NCBI GenBank assembly: GCA_009777845.1
Contig: WRLD01000022.1
Span: forward strand, 1-52,144
DNA length: 52,144 nucleotides
Direction of reading: 5' to 3'
Origin: Defluviitaleaceae bacterium
Lineage (GTDB): Bacteria; Bacillota; Clostridia; Lachnospirales; WQUN01
The notes under the pieces are model-generated. The model was not told the DNA's origin. It worked only from the letters and a program-made list of their open reading frames with translations, and did no database searches. This document shows positions 9,109-16,665 of this stretch, one piece after another. Numbering within the stretch: position 1 is the stretch's first letter; every line of letters starts with the position of its first letter. The translations under genes and the position numbers were made by a program.

Positions 9109-10695
9109 TTATATCTTCTCAATCACAATACTAGTAACACTAAAATCACCAACATTAACGCTATCCTCGCCTCTTGCGTTTATGCGGACTCTCCAGCCGT
9201 CGCCTGCGCCTTGACCGGGGGCAACCATCATGCCTGGTGTTTGTGCGGGGTTGCCTGAGAATGTCATGGATACTGTGCCGTTAGCGCCTGCTGCGCGGCC
9301 TGTATCCCATGGGTCGCCGTCTAAGGGCCACTCGATACCAAGCTCTGCGCCTGTTCCGCTGCCTGTTACGGTTATTCTGTATTGTGCGGTTGCATCTAAA
9401 TCCATGTCGCCTAGCATGACATCAATGCCTTGCCAGCCCGGCCATGCGGTTTTGTCCCTGCCGGAAACAACTAGCGCGCCGTTTGCAAAGCTAATGGTAG
9501 CCGCGCCATCGCTAAGACCTGCGAGAGAAAGACCAAAGGCTTCCTCTGCGGCAATAGCTGTAGCCAGAGCCGCGTTGATTTCTGCTTCAAAAACAACGTC
9601 GCCTGCTTCTGCTGGTTCTTTTGTTTCTTCTTCTGTTTCTTCTACTTCCTCAACTTCTTCTGTTTCTTCAATTTCTTCCACTTCTTCGATTTCTTCAACT
9701 TCTTCTGTTTCTTCAGGGGTTTCTTCGGGAGCTTCTACTTCGTCACTGCCAAAGAACACAGAAACGGTTCTTGTCGCTGCTTCCCAGTCAATTTCCGCGC
9801 CCATTTGTGTGGAAACAAACCTTACAGGAACAAGGGTTCTGCCGTCTTGGATAATAGGCGTACCCATGTAAGTGCCTGTAGCGTCGTTTAATGGTTGGTC
9901 GATTTGCACGCGTACCACTTTCGCGCCGTCAATGAAAACAGCTGTTCTTGTTTCTGCTTCCCATTCAAGCGTTGCGCCGAGCATTTCGCCGATAAAGCGG
10001 AAGGGTACCATTGTTCTTCCGTCAATGCTTTTTGGCGCGACCTCGAGCGTATCGGGCGTGCCGTTAAGCGTGTAGGTTGTGCTGTCAAGCACTAGCTTGA
10101 GTACGTTTCTGCCTACAAGGTTAGCAGGTGGGGTAGCTATTACCATTGGTGGGTTTTCTACTGGCGTAGCAGTAACAGCTGGTGGTGTAGCAACAGCTGT
10201 AGAGCCGCCTAAAACCAGCTTCGCACTGTCCAAAATTTCGTCTAGGTCTGTATGACCGATTAGAAGCCTTGCACTGTCAGAGCCGATTACGGTTTCCCAG
10301 TCCTTGTGAGCTGTGAGGTCAACTGTGATAGTGGTAGTGGTATCGTCGTCAAGAGCATAGAGATTTTGTTGACCCCAGTTGACAGAAAGACCGTCAACAT
10401 CGTCTTTAGCTGCTTGGAAAATAATAACCATGTCCTCAAACGGCATTTCGTTAAATTCAAGAACTAATGCTGTTGCAGAGCGTAATGTAGCCATGTCGAA
10501 GCTAGATGGTGTTTCGTTCCAGCCATCGGTAGCCCAGCCGAACCACCAGCTACCGCCCTCGTTGCGGTGATTCTCGGTGATTTCCCCGAGGTCGTATGTT
10601 CCCGAAGCGGAAACGGTGAGTGCGCTAAAAAGCGCCAGTGTTAAAATGAAGCTGATTACAAGCGCGGTTGTACGCCTTGCGGATTTGTACTTCAT
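9109..10695 (-). CDS. Secreted protein with copper-amine-oxidase N-terminal-like domain
   Basis: A 528-residue secreted protein. The start at 10695 (MKYKSARR) is preferred over an upstream in-frame start at 10770 because AGGAGGA lies just before it and it begins a typical signal peptide (basic n-region, hydrophobic core, cleavage near VSASG). An N-terminal beta-rich region (residues about 30-160) precedes a copper-amine-oxidase-N-like stalk domain with the hallmarks DGRTMVPFRFIGEMLGA and GRTLVPVRFVSTQMGAEIDW. A strongly acidic Glu/Thr/Val linker follows, then a C-terminal beta-sandwich of about 150 residues that looks carbohydrate-binding-like. The same stalk domain ends the giant protein at 33745, and the C-terminal module resembles that protein's repeated modules (words such as GWQGIDV and GYQGVDF). 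In such Firmicute proteins this domain is a structural or wall-associated module, so no oxidase activity is claimed. Confidence -1.
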   Translation of the reverse strand: MKYKSARRTTALVISFILTLALFSALTVSASGTYDLGEITENHRNEGGSWWFGWATDGWNETPSSFDMATLRSATALVLEFNEMPFEDMVIIFQAAKDDVDGLSVNWGQQNLYALDDDTTTTITVDLTAHKDWETVIGSDSARLLIGHTDLDEILDSAKLVLGGSTAVATPPAVTATPVENPPMVIATPPANLVGRNVLKLVLDSTTYTLNGTPDTLEVAPKSIDGRTMVPFRFIGEMLGATLEWEAETRTAVFIDGAKVVRVQIDQPLNDATGTYMGTPIIQDGRTLVPVRFVSTQMGAEIDWEAATRTVSVFFGSDEVEAPEETPEETEEVEEIEEVEEIEETEEVEEVEETEEETKEPAEAGDVVFEAEINAALATAIAAEEAFGLSLAGLSDGAATISFANGALVVSGRDKTAWPGWQGIDVMLGDMDLDATAQYRITVTGSGTGAELGIEWPLDGDPWDTGRAAGANGTVSMTFSGNPAQTPGMMVAPGQGAGDGWRVRINARGEDSVNVGDFSVTSIVIEKI

Positions 10696-10749
10696 AATCT
10701 TCCTCCTGTGATTTAAAATTTTATGATGGGCTATTACCCATACAACACT

Positions 10750-10778
10750 ATTGTAAATGAGAAATGCCAAGTTAGCAA
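10750..10778 (-). promoter_or_regulatory. Sigma-A-type promoter of the copper-amine-oxidase-N-like gene
   Basis: On the minus strand TTGCTA (10778-10773) and TACAAT (10755-10750) are separated by 17 bases, about 55 bases upstream of the start codon at 10695. Confidence -1.
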
Positions 10779-10920
10779 CAAGAAATAAATAAATATTTAC
10801 AGCAGTGGTATAATTTTTTAATTTTATATGAAACTAAGCCTTATAAAAGCTGTATTTTGATAGCTTGCCCATATAATAATTTTATATAATTCCAAGTATT
10901 TCTCGCGAGAATGTTACTAA

Positions 10921-11135
10921 AGGCATGGAACGCGGATTTTCGCGGATTTGGCGGATTTACGCGGATAAAAAAACGCGCCAGATAAAATCCGCGTAAATCT
11001 GCGTAAATCCGCCAAATCCGCGTTTAATCTATAATATTTTTGCACTGCCTAAATAAAAACACAGAACGCAGTTTACGCAGGCAGAATCCGCGAAAATCCG
11101 TTAAATCCGCGAAAATCCGCGTTCCATGCCTTTTA
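10921..11135. repeat. Two family A arrays upstream of the SRP RNA
   Basis: The 10696-11173 gap holds no gene. At 10921-11033 an array of GCGGATTT words is followed by its inverse (AAATCCGC words). A second, mainly inverse array lies at 11058-11135 and ends CGCGTTCCATGCC. The outer words GGCATGGAACGCGG and CCGCGTTCCATGCC are exact complements, so the whole 215-bp unit has inverted ends. Confidence -1.
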
Positions 11136-11173
11136 TTAGTTCATAAATTTCTCGCGAAAGCTCCTTGAATAAT

Positions 11174-11202
11174 TTGACAGTCTTGTTTTTTGCGGTTATA
11201 AT
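11174..11202 (+). promoter_or_regulatory. Consensus promoter of the SRP RNA
   Basis: TTGACA at 11174-11179 and TATAAT at 11197-11202 are separated by 17 bases. Both hexamers match the sigma-A consensus exactly. The predicted transcription start (about 11209-11212) coincides with the expected 5' end of the SRP RNA. Confidence -1.
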
Positions 11203-11211
11203 AAAATGGCT

Positions 11212-11476
11212 CGTGCTAGTCGGGGAAGTAGCGGCTCCCTGTAGCTTGCAATCCGCTATAGCAAGGGTGATGCCTGTACCTAGGCTCCTTTTCTGTGAGG
11301 TCTGCCCTGTGTAAGTAGCGTTGACGGTTAGGTCCGACGCAATAGACACTTGTGAATCGTGTCAGGTTCGGAAGAAAGCAGCACTAAGCGAGGCCGTTTA
11401 TGTGCCGTGGGAGTGCTTGGCTTGAGCCAACTGCATGGGTAACGCTTGGGGGAAAATGTCGAAGTCAGGCGCACGA
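11212..11476 (+). ncRNA. ffs: Signal recognition particle RNA, long Gram-positive type
   Basis: The apical SRP domain hallmark GTCAGGTTCGGAAGAAAGCA is at about 11360-11380, close to the universal tetraloop and asymmetric loop that bind Ffh. The 5' part, with GTGCTAGTCGGGGAAGTAGCG and then GCAATCCGCTATAGCA, matches the Alu domain of the roughly 270-nt Bacillus/Clostridium scRNA. The 3' part GTCAGGCGCAC pairs back with the 5' end region. The RNA is followed at 11478 by seven T residues. End positions are estimated to within a few bases. It acts with Ffh in co-translational targeting of membrane and secreted proteins. Confidence -1.
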
Positions 11477-11496
11477 GTTTTTTTAAGAGGTATGTA

Positions 11497-11940
11497 ATGG
11501 AAATAAAAAGTATTGTAAGCAGCGGCGGAGTGGTGATTTTTCGCAACAAGGTGCTTGTGCTGTACAAAAACCAGCACGGGCGGCACATGGGCTGGGTCAT
11601 GCCAAAGGGCACGATTGAGCCTAACGAAACGTACAAGCAGGCCGCATTGCGAGAGGTAAAGGAGGAGGGCGGCGTTTCCGCACGAATAGTAAAATATTTG
11701 GGCAAAACGCAGTATTCGTTCAAAGCCCCCGAGCATGAAATTATTTACAAAACAGTGCATTGGTATCTTATGACCGCCGGCTCGTACCACTGCAAGCCCC
11801 AGGCAGAGGAATTTTTTATAGATGCGGGCTTTTACAAACAGCACGAAGCGTACCATTTATTAAAATTTCACGACGAGCGGCAGGTAGTAAAACGCGCGTT
11901 TGCGGAATATGATAGATTAAGAAAGGGAGAGTGTAAATGA
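11497..11940 (+). CDS. Nudix hydrolase
   Basis: A 147-residue single-domain Nudix protein. The full Nudix box GX5EX7REUXEEXGU is visible at residues 38-60 (GTIEPNE, then REVKEEGGV), supplying the Mg-binding glutamates for cleaving a nucleoside-diphosphate-linked compound; the substrate cannot be read from the sequence. The start at ATG 11497 is chosen because AAGAGG lies 6 bases upstream. An in-frame upstream ATG at 11446 falls inside the SRP RNA and has no ribosome site. Its message may arise by read-through of the SRP terminator or from an unseen promoter inside the RNA gene. It overlaps the next gene by four bases (ATGA), implying translational coupling. Confidence -1.
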   Translation: MEIKSIVSSGGVVIFRNKVLVLYKNQHGRHMGWVMPKGTIEPNETYKQAALREVKEEGGVSARIVKYLGKTQYSFKAPEHEIIYKTVHWYLMTAGSYHCKPQAEEFFIDAGFYKQHEAYHLLKFHDERQVVKRAFAEYDRLRKGECK

Positions 11941-12188
11941 CACATTTAAACGAATGGAAGCTAGCAGAGAGCTTGAAAGAAAGCGGCAGGCGCGACGTGG
12001 TAGTGGGCCTATGTATCGCAGTATTGCTGATTACCACCCTTGCGGTCTTTCTCGCAATCAAAATTGACTGGCTAAAGCAACGCGGCTTTTTCTGCGACTG
12101 CGACGGCTACGACGACGATTATTACATGGACACAGACGAGCTAGACGAGAATGGCTGTGCTTATACTAGTGAGAGGGATTTTGTTTGA
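11937..12188 (+). CDS. Small single-pass membrane protein of unknown function
   Basis: An 83-residue protein coupled to the Nudix gene by an ATGA overlap. It has an amphipathic N-terminus, one hydrophobic segment at about residues 22-42 (VVVGLCIAVLLITTLAVFLA), and a short acidic tail rich in Asp and Tyr with three Cys (CDCDGYDDDYY). No family was recognised. The acidic tail could bind metal or a basic partner, but this is conjecture. The stop is followed by a clear terminator. Confidence -1.
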   Translation: MTHLNEWKLAESLKESGRRDVVVGLCIAVLLITTLAVFLAIKIDWLKQRGFFCDCDGYDDDYYMDTDELDENGCAYTSERDFV

Positions 12189-12205
12189 TATAGGTGGTTA
12201 GTGAG

Positions 12206-12244
12206 AACGGCACTGGGATTGGGAATCCTTGTGCCGTTTTTTTT
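12206..12244 (+). terminator. Terminator after the Nudix operon
   Basis: An AACGGCAC stem pairs with GTGCCGTT around a mostly unpaired 17-base loop and is followed by eight T residues, shortly after the TGA of the small membrane protein gene. Confidence -1.
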
Positions 12245-12451
12245 GTGTGCTAGGAAACTGCTAGTCGTGACGATATTCCCACTATCGTCCGCCGAAATTG
12301 CAAGCGGCGCAGCCGCTTTTTTTGTGTAATTGACTTGGGGAAATATAGGCTCTATAATCCAAGTAGGTACATCGCGTAAGGGTGCGTTTTTTGTGGGCTT
12401 GCTTGCCTGAAAGGAGGGTTGAAAAATCCGACAGGAAGGGAGGCGGCATAT

Positions 12452-12547
12452 ATGACGGTATACGAAACACTGACTTTACTATTTCACGCAGGTATTTTTC
12501 TTCTAGCCCTGCTTATGTATATCGAAACGAAAAACACAAAAAAATAA
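12452..12547 (+). CDS. Putative holin-like toxin (TxpA/BsrG-type small membrane peptide)
   Basis: A 31-residue peptide beginning MTVYETLTLL, with one membrane span (about residues 6-24) and a lysine-rich end (TKNTKK). The MTVYE(A/T)L start, length and charge layout match the Firmicute putative holin-like toxin family, whose Bacillus relatives TxpA and BsrG are type I toxins held in check by an antisense RNA. A GGAAGGGAGG ribosome site precedes the ATG. As is usual in this family, the reading frame is followed at once by structured DNA (next entry). An antisense RNA promoter was not identified with confidence. It is too short for ordinary gene callers and stands alone between repeats. Confidence -1.
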   Translation: MTVYETLTLLFHAGIFLLALLMYIETKNTKK

Positions 12548-12662
12548 TCAGCCCTACTCGCAAAAGGCAACTGATTATTTTTTGAAAGTAATCTAGCAAG
12601 CCTGCCGCCTTTGCAGCGGTCAGTGCCTAGAGGGAGCGTCTGACAGGACAATCCCTCTTTTA
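12548..12662. other. Structured 3' region of the holin-like toxin
   Basis: Directly after the toxin stop, AATAATCAGCC... can pair with ...CTGATTATTTTTT (12542-12582), resembling a terminator. A second hairpin-prone segment, AGGGAGCGTCTGACAGGACAATCCCTCTTTT, ends in T residues near 12662. Paired hairpins of this kind are typical behind this toxin family, where they terminate the toxin mRNA and may overlap the antisense antitoxin RNA. Assignment by analogy. Confidence -1.
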
Positions 12663-12739
12663 TTGTGTCTTTATTATATGCGAGATATACGTACTTGTAA
12701 ACCCCCTATCGCGACAAACACACGAACAGCAAAAGCGCG

Positions 12740-13238
12740 CAGGTTCTTTGTAGGGGACGGATTTATCCGTCCCGAGATTACCTCGCTCTGCGTTAATGGA
12801 CGTTACCCATCCCCAAATTGCCGAACGTGCGTACCTCGGGACGGATAAATCCGTCCCCTACGAAAAGACTATTCGGATTTAACTGATTATTTTTTGAAAG
12901 TAACTTTGTAGGGGACGGATAAGCAGGCAGTAAGGTGTTGTCTAAGTGGTTTTCTTAGACAACACCGCACGCCGACCCTGTCCGTCCCGAGATTACCTCG
13001 CTCTGCCTTAATGGACGTTACTCGTCCCCAAATTGACGAGCGTGCGTACCTCGGGACGGATAAATCCGTCCCCTACAAAAAGACTATTCGGATTTAACTG
13101 ATTATTTTTTGAAAGTAACTTTGTAGGGGACGGATTTATCCGTCCCGAGATTACCTCGCTCTGCCTTAATGGACGTTACTCGTCCCCAAATTGACGAACG
13201 TGCGTACCTCGGGACGGATAAATCCGTCCCCTACAAAC
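12740..13238. repeat. Three family C elements in tandem
   Basis: Elements lie at about 12751-12861, 12908-13076 (interrupted by element D) and 13124-13236. Each begins TGTAGGGGACGGAT, carries GAGATTACCTCGCTCTGC and TGGACGTTA, and ends with the inverse hairpin GGGACGGATAAATCCGTCCC. Between them the same spacer occurs twice (12869-12904 and 13083-13119). It contains AACTGATTATTTTTTGAAAG, a 20-base word also found just after the toxin gene at 12569. The units repeat with a period near 215 bp when the insertion is included. The last element ends at the stop of ktrA and may terminate it. Confidence -1.
12921..12980. mobile_element. Palindromic element D inserted in the end hairpin of a family C copy
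   Basis: About 60 bases beginning AAGCAGGCAGTAAGG and ending GCACGCCGACC interrupt the hairpin word GGGACGGAT/CCGTCCC that is intact in the neighbouring copies. The core is a 13-bp perfect stem, GGTGTTGTCTAAG with CTTAGACAACACC, around TGGTTTT. Other copies are at 22466-22522 and, in the opposite orientation, at 51646-51732. Confidence -1.
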
Positions 13239-13909
13239 TATAATCTCAACTTCAAAACATCTTTATCAGTCCCCATAAGCACAACAATATCCCCCTCCTT
13301 AAACACATACTCCGCGTCAACCACCTTATTTTTCCCGCCGTACAAGACCAAAAGCACGTTTACATTATATTTTTGCCTAATTCTTAGCTTTACTATATTG
13401 TTGCCAATCCATGCGGGCGGTACTTCTATTTCAAAAATGGAATAGTCCCTGCTTAGGGGCAAATAGTCGATAACGCCGACATTGCTGTGCTTTATGGCGG
13501 TTTTTGCCGCCATGTCCCTCTCGGGATAAATTACCTCGTCTGCGCCGATTATTTTCAGAAGCTCGATATGAATATCGGACGATGCCTTGGTGACGATGTA
13601 TTTCGCGCCGTGGCGTTTCAAATATGAGGTGATTAGCATAGTGGCCTCGAAGGTTTCGCCCGTCGCTACATAGCAGATGTCATAGTTGCTTACGCCGAGC
13701 GTTTGCAGGAATGACTCCTTTGTGCAATCCGCTATCATTGTGTTTTCCAAAACGTCCGCCAAATCCTGCATTATGCTTTCTTCCTTGTCAATGGCAAAAA
13801 CCGAATTGCCGTTTTTCTGCATACTCATAGCCAAATGCCGCCCAAAACGCCCCATTCCGATTACGAGAATGGACTTGTTTCGTGGTTTTCTTTTTTGTTT
13901 TTTAGTCAT
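13238..13909 (-). CDS. ktrA: Potassium uptake regulatory subunit (KtrA/TrkA, RCK domain)
   Basis: A 223-residue cytoplasmic protein with an N-terminal RCK/TrkA-N Rossmann domain (GMGRFGRHLA at residues 18-27, then an acidic residue in AIDKEE) and a C-terminal RCK-C domain (about 140-220, with EGDIVVLMGT near the end). One RCK unit of this size fits KtrA rather than the double-domain TrkA of enterobacteria. It gates the membrane partner encoded just upstream in the same operon (11-base gap) in response to nucleotides. It is the last gene of a five-gene minus-strand operon. Confidence -1.
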   Translation of the reverse strand: MTKKQKRKPRNKSILVIGMGRFGRHLAMSMQKNGNSVFAIDKEESIMQDLADVLENTMIADCTKESFLQTLGVSNYDICYVATGETFEATMLITSYLKRHGAKYIVTKASSDIHIELLKIIGADEVIYPERDMAAKTAIKHSNVGVIDYLPLSRDYSIFEIEVPPAWIGNNIVKLRIRQKYNVNVLLVLYGGKNKVVDAEYVFKEGDIVVLMGTDKDVLKLRL

Positions 13910-13920
13910 GCGAATCGCCC

Positions 13921-15243
13921 CTATCCTATCAGAATCTTCTCAGGCACATACTTCTCATACTTATTACGCTGTCTGCCAAAAAGCGCCATGATTAACGTAA
14001 TAAAGCCCACTCTGCCGAAAAACATCAGTAGCATGAGGATTACTCGCGAGAATGTTTTAAGCGAAGCGGTTACGCCCAGCGACAAGCCAGTTGTTCCCAT
14101 AGCCGCGATTACCTCAAACGCCGTTTCCAGTAGCGGAGAAGGCTCTGCTAGGCTGATTAAAAACACCGCGCAGAAAATGACGGTTACATAAATGCTAAAT
14201 ACTGCGTGCGCGTTTTTTACGGTGTCGTTGTCTAGCCGTCTGTTAAATACCGCCGTGTACTGGTTGCGGTAATGCAACGCGCATAAAACAAGCACGAGCA
14301 GTGTCGTGGTTTTTAGGCCGCCCGAGGTCGAGCCTGGGTTGCCGCCCACAAACATGAGGAACATCGTGAGTAGCTTGCTTGGCTCGGAAAGCGAGCCTAT
14401 GTCAAAGGTTGTAAAGCCTGCGGTGCGTGTCGTCGCCGCGAAAAAAAACGAATTAAGCGCGCGCGCAGGGGGAGCAAGGTCTGCCAGTACGCCGTTCCAT
14501 TCCAACAAAAGGAAAAACAGGAACGAGAACGACAGCAAAATCACCGTCATAAGCAGTACAATTTTTGAGTGCAGGGAGTACCGCTTGGGCTTCAAGCCAT
14601 GCTTAAAAATGTCGTTCCACACAAGAAAGCCAAGCCCTCCGATTATAATAAGCATACAAATAGTAAGCAATATAACAGGGTCGGTTGAAAAAGCCGCAAG
14701 CGAGCGAAACGGCTCGCCCTTGCCCATTAAGTCAAAGCCCGCGTTGCAAAACGCCGAAATGGAATGAAACCACGCATTGTAAACGCTCGCGCCCACGCCC
14801 ATGCCAAGGCTAATAAAACGCAGACTTAGAATAATCGTCCCCACGCCTTGGAAAAACAGCGTACCAACAATTATTTTTTTAATTAGCCGTACCGCTCCGC
14901 TCATATGTATCATTCCCGAAGCCTGCATGATAAGCTGACGTTCGCCCAGCCCTATTTTCCGCCCAAGAAGCACCGAAAAAAGCGTGACAATAGTCATAAA
15001 GCCTATTCCGCCGATTTGCACAAGGCAAATAATAACAGTCTGTCCAAAAGCTGTAAACTGCGTATACGTGTCATACAAAACCATGCCAGTAACGCACACC
15101 GCGCTAGTGGCAGTAAAAACCGCGTCCATAAACGGCACGCCCTCGCCGCCGCGCGAAGCAATCGGCAGGGACAACAAAAAGCCCCCGATGGCGATTAGGA
15201 GTAGGAATGAGAATACTATTATTTGTGTGTTTGTGGGTTTCAT
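13921..15243 (-). CDS. ktrB: Potassium transporter membrane subunit (KtrB/TrkH)
   Basis: A 440-residue polytopic membrane protein of the TrkH/KtrB family, forming the K+ (Na+-dependent in KtrB) conduction path. The four half-pore motifs contain the expected glycines: TSAVCVTG near residue 50, SISAFCNAGFD near 165, ATTRTAGFTT near 275 and AAMGTTGLSLG near 390. Length matches KtrB (about 445). Its ATG overlaps the stop of the aspartic-protease gene by four bases, and ktrA follows after 11 bases. Confidence -1.
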   Translation of the reverse strand: MKPTNTQIIVFSFLLLIAIGGFLLSLPIASRGGEGVPFMDAVFTATSAVCVTGMVLYDTYTQFTAFGQTVIICLVQIGGIGFMTIVTLFSVLLGRKIGLGERQLIMQASGMIHMSGAVRLIKKIIVGTLFFQGVGTIILSLRFISLGMGVGASVYNAWFHSISAFCNAGFDLMGKGEPFRSLAAFSTDPVILLTICMLIIIGGLGFLVWNDIFKHGLKPKRYSLHSKIVLLMTVILLSFSFLFFLLLEWNGVLADLAPPARALNSFFFAATTRTAGFTTFDIGSLSEPSKLLTMFLMFVGGNPGSTSGGLKTTTLLVLVLCALHYRNQYTAVFNRRLDNDTVKNAHAVFSIYVTVIFCAVFLISLAEPSPLLETAFEVIAAMGTTGLSLGVTASLKTFSRVILMLLMFFGRVGFITLIMALFGRQRNKYEKYVPEKILIG

Positions 15244-15728
15244 GGGGTCGGCTGGTTTTCGATAGTGTAAATATGCAGAAGCCTTTCTTCGGGCGAAAGC
15301 GGCGGCGCGCTGAGGGTCTTTGTTAGCCTGAGAACATTAAAATCATGGCTAACCTCCCAGTTGAAGTATTTTAATAGGTCGCTTCCAAAAAGACTGCGTA
15401 ATCTTGTCCCCAACGCAAAGAAAATTCGGCAGCCCTGCAATTCGCGTTCGCCGAACTTGATTGAAATATCGGAGAGATATTGTAACGGAAGCTCCTTGAC
15501 CTCGGAAGCGGTCGAAGCACTAACATGATGAAATGGACAGCTTTTAAGAAATTCGTGGGTGTAGCCTAGGGCGTACAGCTCGTCACAGGCTATTGTTGTA
15601 AAATCTGAACCCGAATCAAGTTTAAAACGAACACGCCCAAAGGATTTGCGGTCGCTCGTCATAATTTCGGCACGGAAATCAACTCGCCCTAGATTATTTG
15701 GCGAAAAGGCTATAACTATTGGCTCCAC
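15240..15728 (-). CDS. Retropepsin-like aspartic protease
   Basis: A 162-residue soluble protein with the features of a single-domain, dimer-forming retroviral-type aspartic protease. The active-site word LDSGSDFTTI places the catalytic Asp at residue 38. The C-terminal half has LFGSDLLKYFNWEVSHD, the usual hydrophobic-GxDxL segment that precedes the last strand. Start is a GTG at 15728, inside the end of the preceding gene (13-base overlap), so translation is probably coupled. Its substrate is unknown; the adjacent 84-residue protein is the obvious candidate partner. No signal peptide or membrane span is present, so action in the cytoplasm is inferred. Confidence -1.
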   Translation of the reverse strand: MEPIVIAFSPNNLGRVDFRAEIMTSDRKSFGRVRFKLDSGSDFTTIACDELYALGYTHEFLKSCPFHHVSASTASEVKELPLQYLSDISIKFGERELQGCRIFFALGTRLRSLFGSDLLKYFNWEVSHDFNVLRLTKTLSAPPLSPEERLLHIYTIENQPTP

Positions 15729-15970
15729 AGCTCTAAGCCCCCTATCTGTGGGGTATCATTAAAGCCCTCCACAATCATTGCATAATCCATGCCGTTTGTG
15801 TTTCTAAGCTCTCTACAAACATCATAGGCTTCGTTTTTATTTGGGGTAACAAAATACACCGCCCCAAAAGCCTTAAATGTTTTCGGCTCATCTTCCATAT
15901 CCGCCAAAACCACCCATTGCCTTGGGTACATCATGGCTACGTCCTCACACCATAGTTTTTCCGTTTTCAT
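15716..15970 (-). CDS. Small protein of unknown function, probable partner of the aspartic protease
   Basis: An 84-residue soluble protein with the words YPRQWVVLAD and FGAVYFVTPNKNEAY. These loosely resemble small DUF5678-type proteins (a W-V strand followed by an A-Y helix), but the assignment is not secure. It starts at ATG 15970, overlapping the mrnC stop by four bases, and overlaps the protease gene by 13 bases at its end. This fixed pairing suggests that it is a substrate, inhibitor or specificity factor of the protease, which is inference only. Confidence -1.
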   Translation of the reverse strand: MKTEKLWCEDVAMMYPRQWVVLADMEDEPKTFKAFGAVYFVTPNKNEAYDVCRELRNTNGMDYAMIVEGFNDTPQIGGLELWSQ

Positions 15971-16350
15971 GTCAAGCCCCCTATTGTATCAACACACATC
16001 AAAAACACTTCCCTAACACGCGCCGTTTGCCCTTGCTTATGCAAGTACCCAAACAGCGTTTCCAGCCCTGTGGCGTGGCGGTATTCCGACACTCCTGCGC
16101 TTTTTGCACGCGAAAGGCTGTGCAGGTTTCTGCCGCGCTTTATTATACTTTGTTCCTCGGGCGAAAGCGAGGGGAATATTCTATGGTACATTTCCGATTG
16201 TGCCGTGGCGGAAACGTAGTTTTTTGCGCGGCGGTTGATTGTGCGAAAGGGTATGCCTTGGCACAGAAGCATTTCTCGCACCATTAGCTCAAATACGGCA
16301 TCGCCGAGATATGCAAGCTCCGCGGCGTTGAGGTGGGTAGGCTCATTCAT
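15967..16350 (-). CDS. mrnC: Mini-ribonuclease III
   Basis: A 127-residue RNase III-type catalytic domain without the double-stranded-RNA-binding domain. The words LAYLGDAVFEL (residues 12-22, containing the metal-binding acidic residue) and ATGLETLFGYL (near 93-103) match MrnC. In Bacillus it matures 23S rRNA ends together with L3, and the gene usually lies beside cysS. Here cysS is about 700 bp upstream, separated by a GtrA-family gene and a repeat array, so the linkage is conserved but loosened. It is the first gene of the mrnC-to-ktrA operon. Confidence -1.
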   Translation of the reverse strand: MNEPTHLNAAELAYLGDAVFELMVREMLLCQGIPFRTINRRAKNYVSATAQSEMYHRIFPSLSPEEQSIIKRGRNLHSLSRAKSAGVSEYRHATGLETLFGYLHKQGQTARVREVFLMCVDTIGGLT

Positions 16351-16665
16351 TTATTAACCTCCAAGCTGTAAGGATTTTAAGGGCATGGAACGCGGATTTA
16401 CACGGATTACGCGGATTTTGTCCGCGTAAACTACTAAACGGCGATATATTTTCCCACGAGCCAATCCGCCAAATCCGCGAAAATCCGTCAAATCCGTGTT
16501 CCGCTACCTTTAATTTACATGGATAAAAGCTGTATTCCACTGCCGCAATTTACACGGAAAAAATCCGCGAAAATCCGCCAAATCCGCGAAAATCCGCGTT
16601 CCATAAATCACTTTATTAACCTACGCAAATCCTACGCAAACCCCACGCAACCCCACGTTCCTTAC
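16351..16665. repeat. Family A arrays between gtrA-like gene and mrnC
   Basis: The gap holds two array units. One, at 16383-16507, begins GGCATGGAACGCGG and ends CCGTGTTCC, with the word CCCACGAGCC in the middle. The other, at 16508-16604, is made mainly of AATCCGC words and ends CGCGTTCCAT. A run of ACGCAA words (16622-16656) follows. Nothing gene-like was seen. Confidence -1.
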
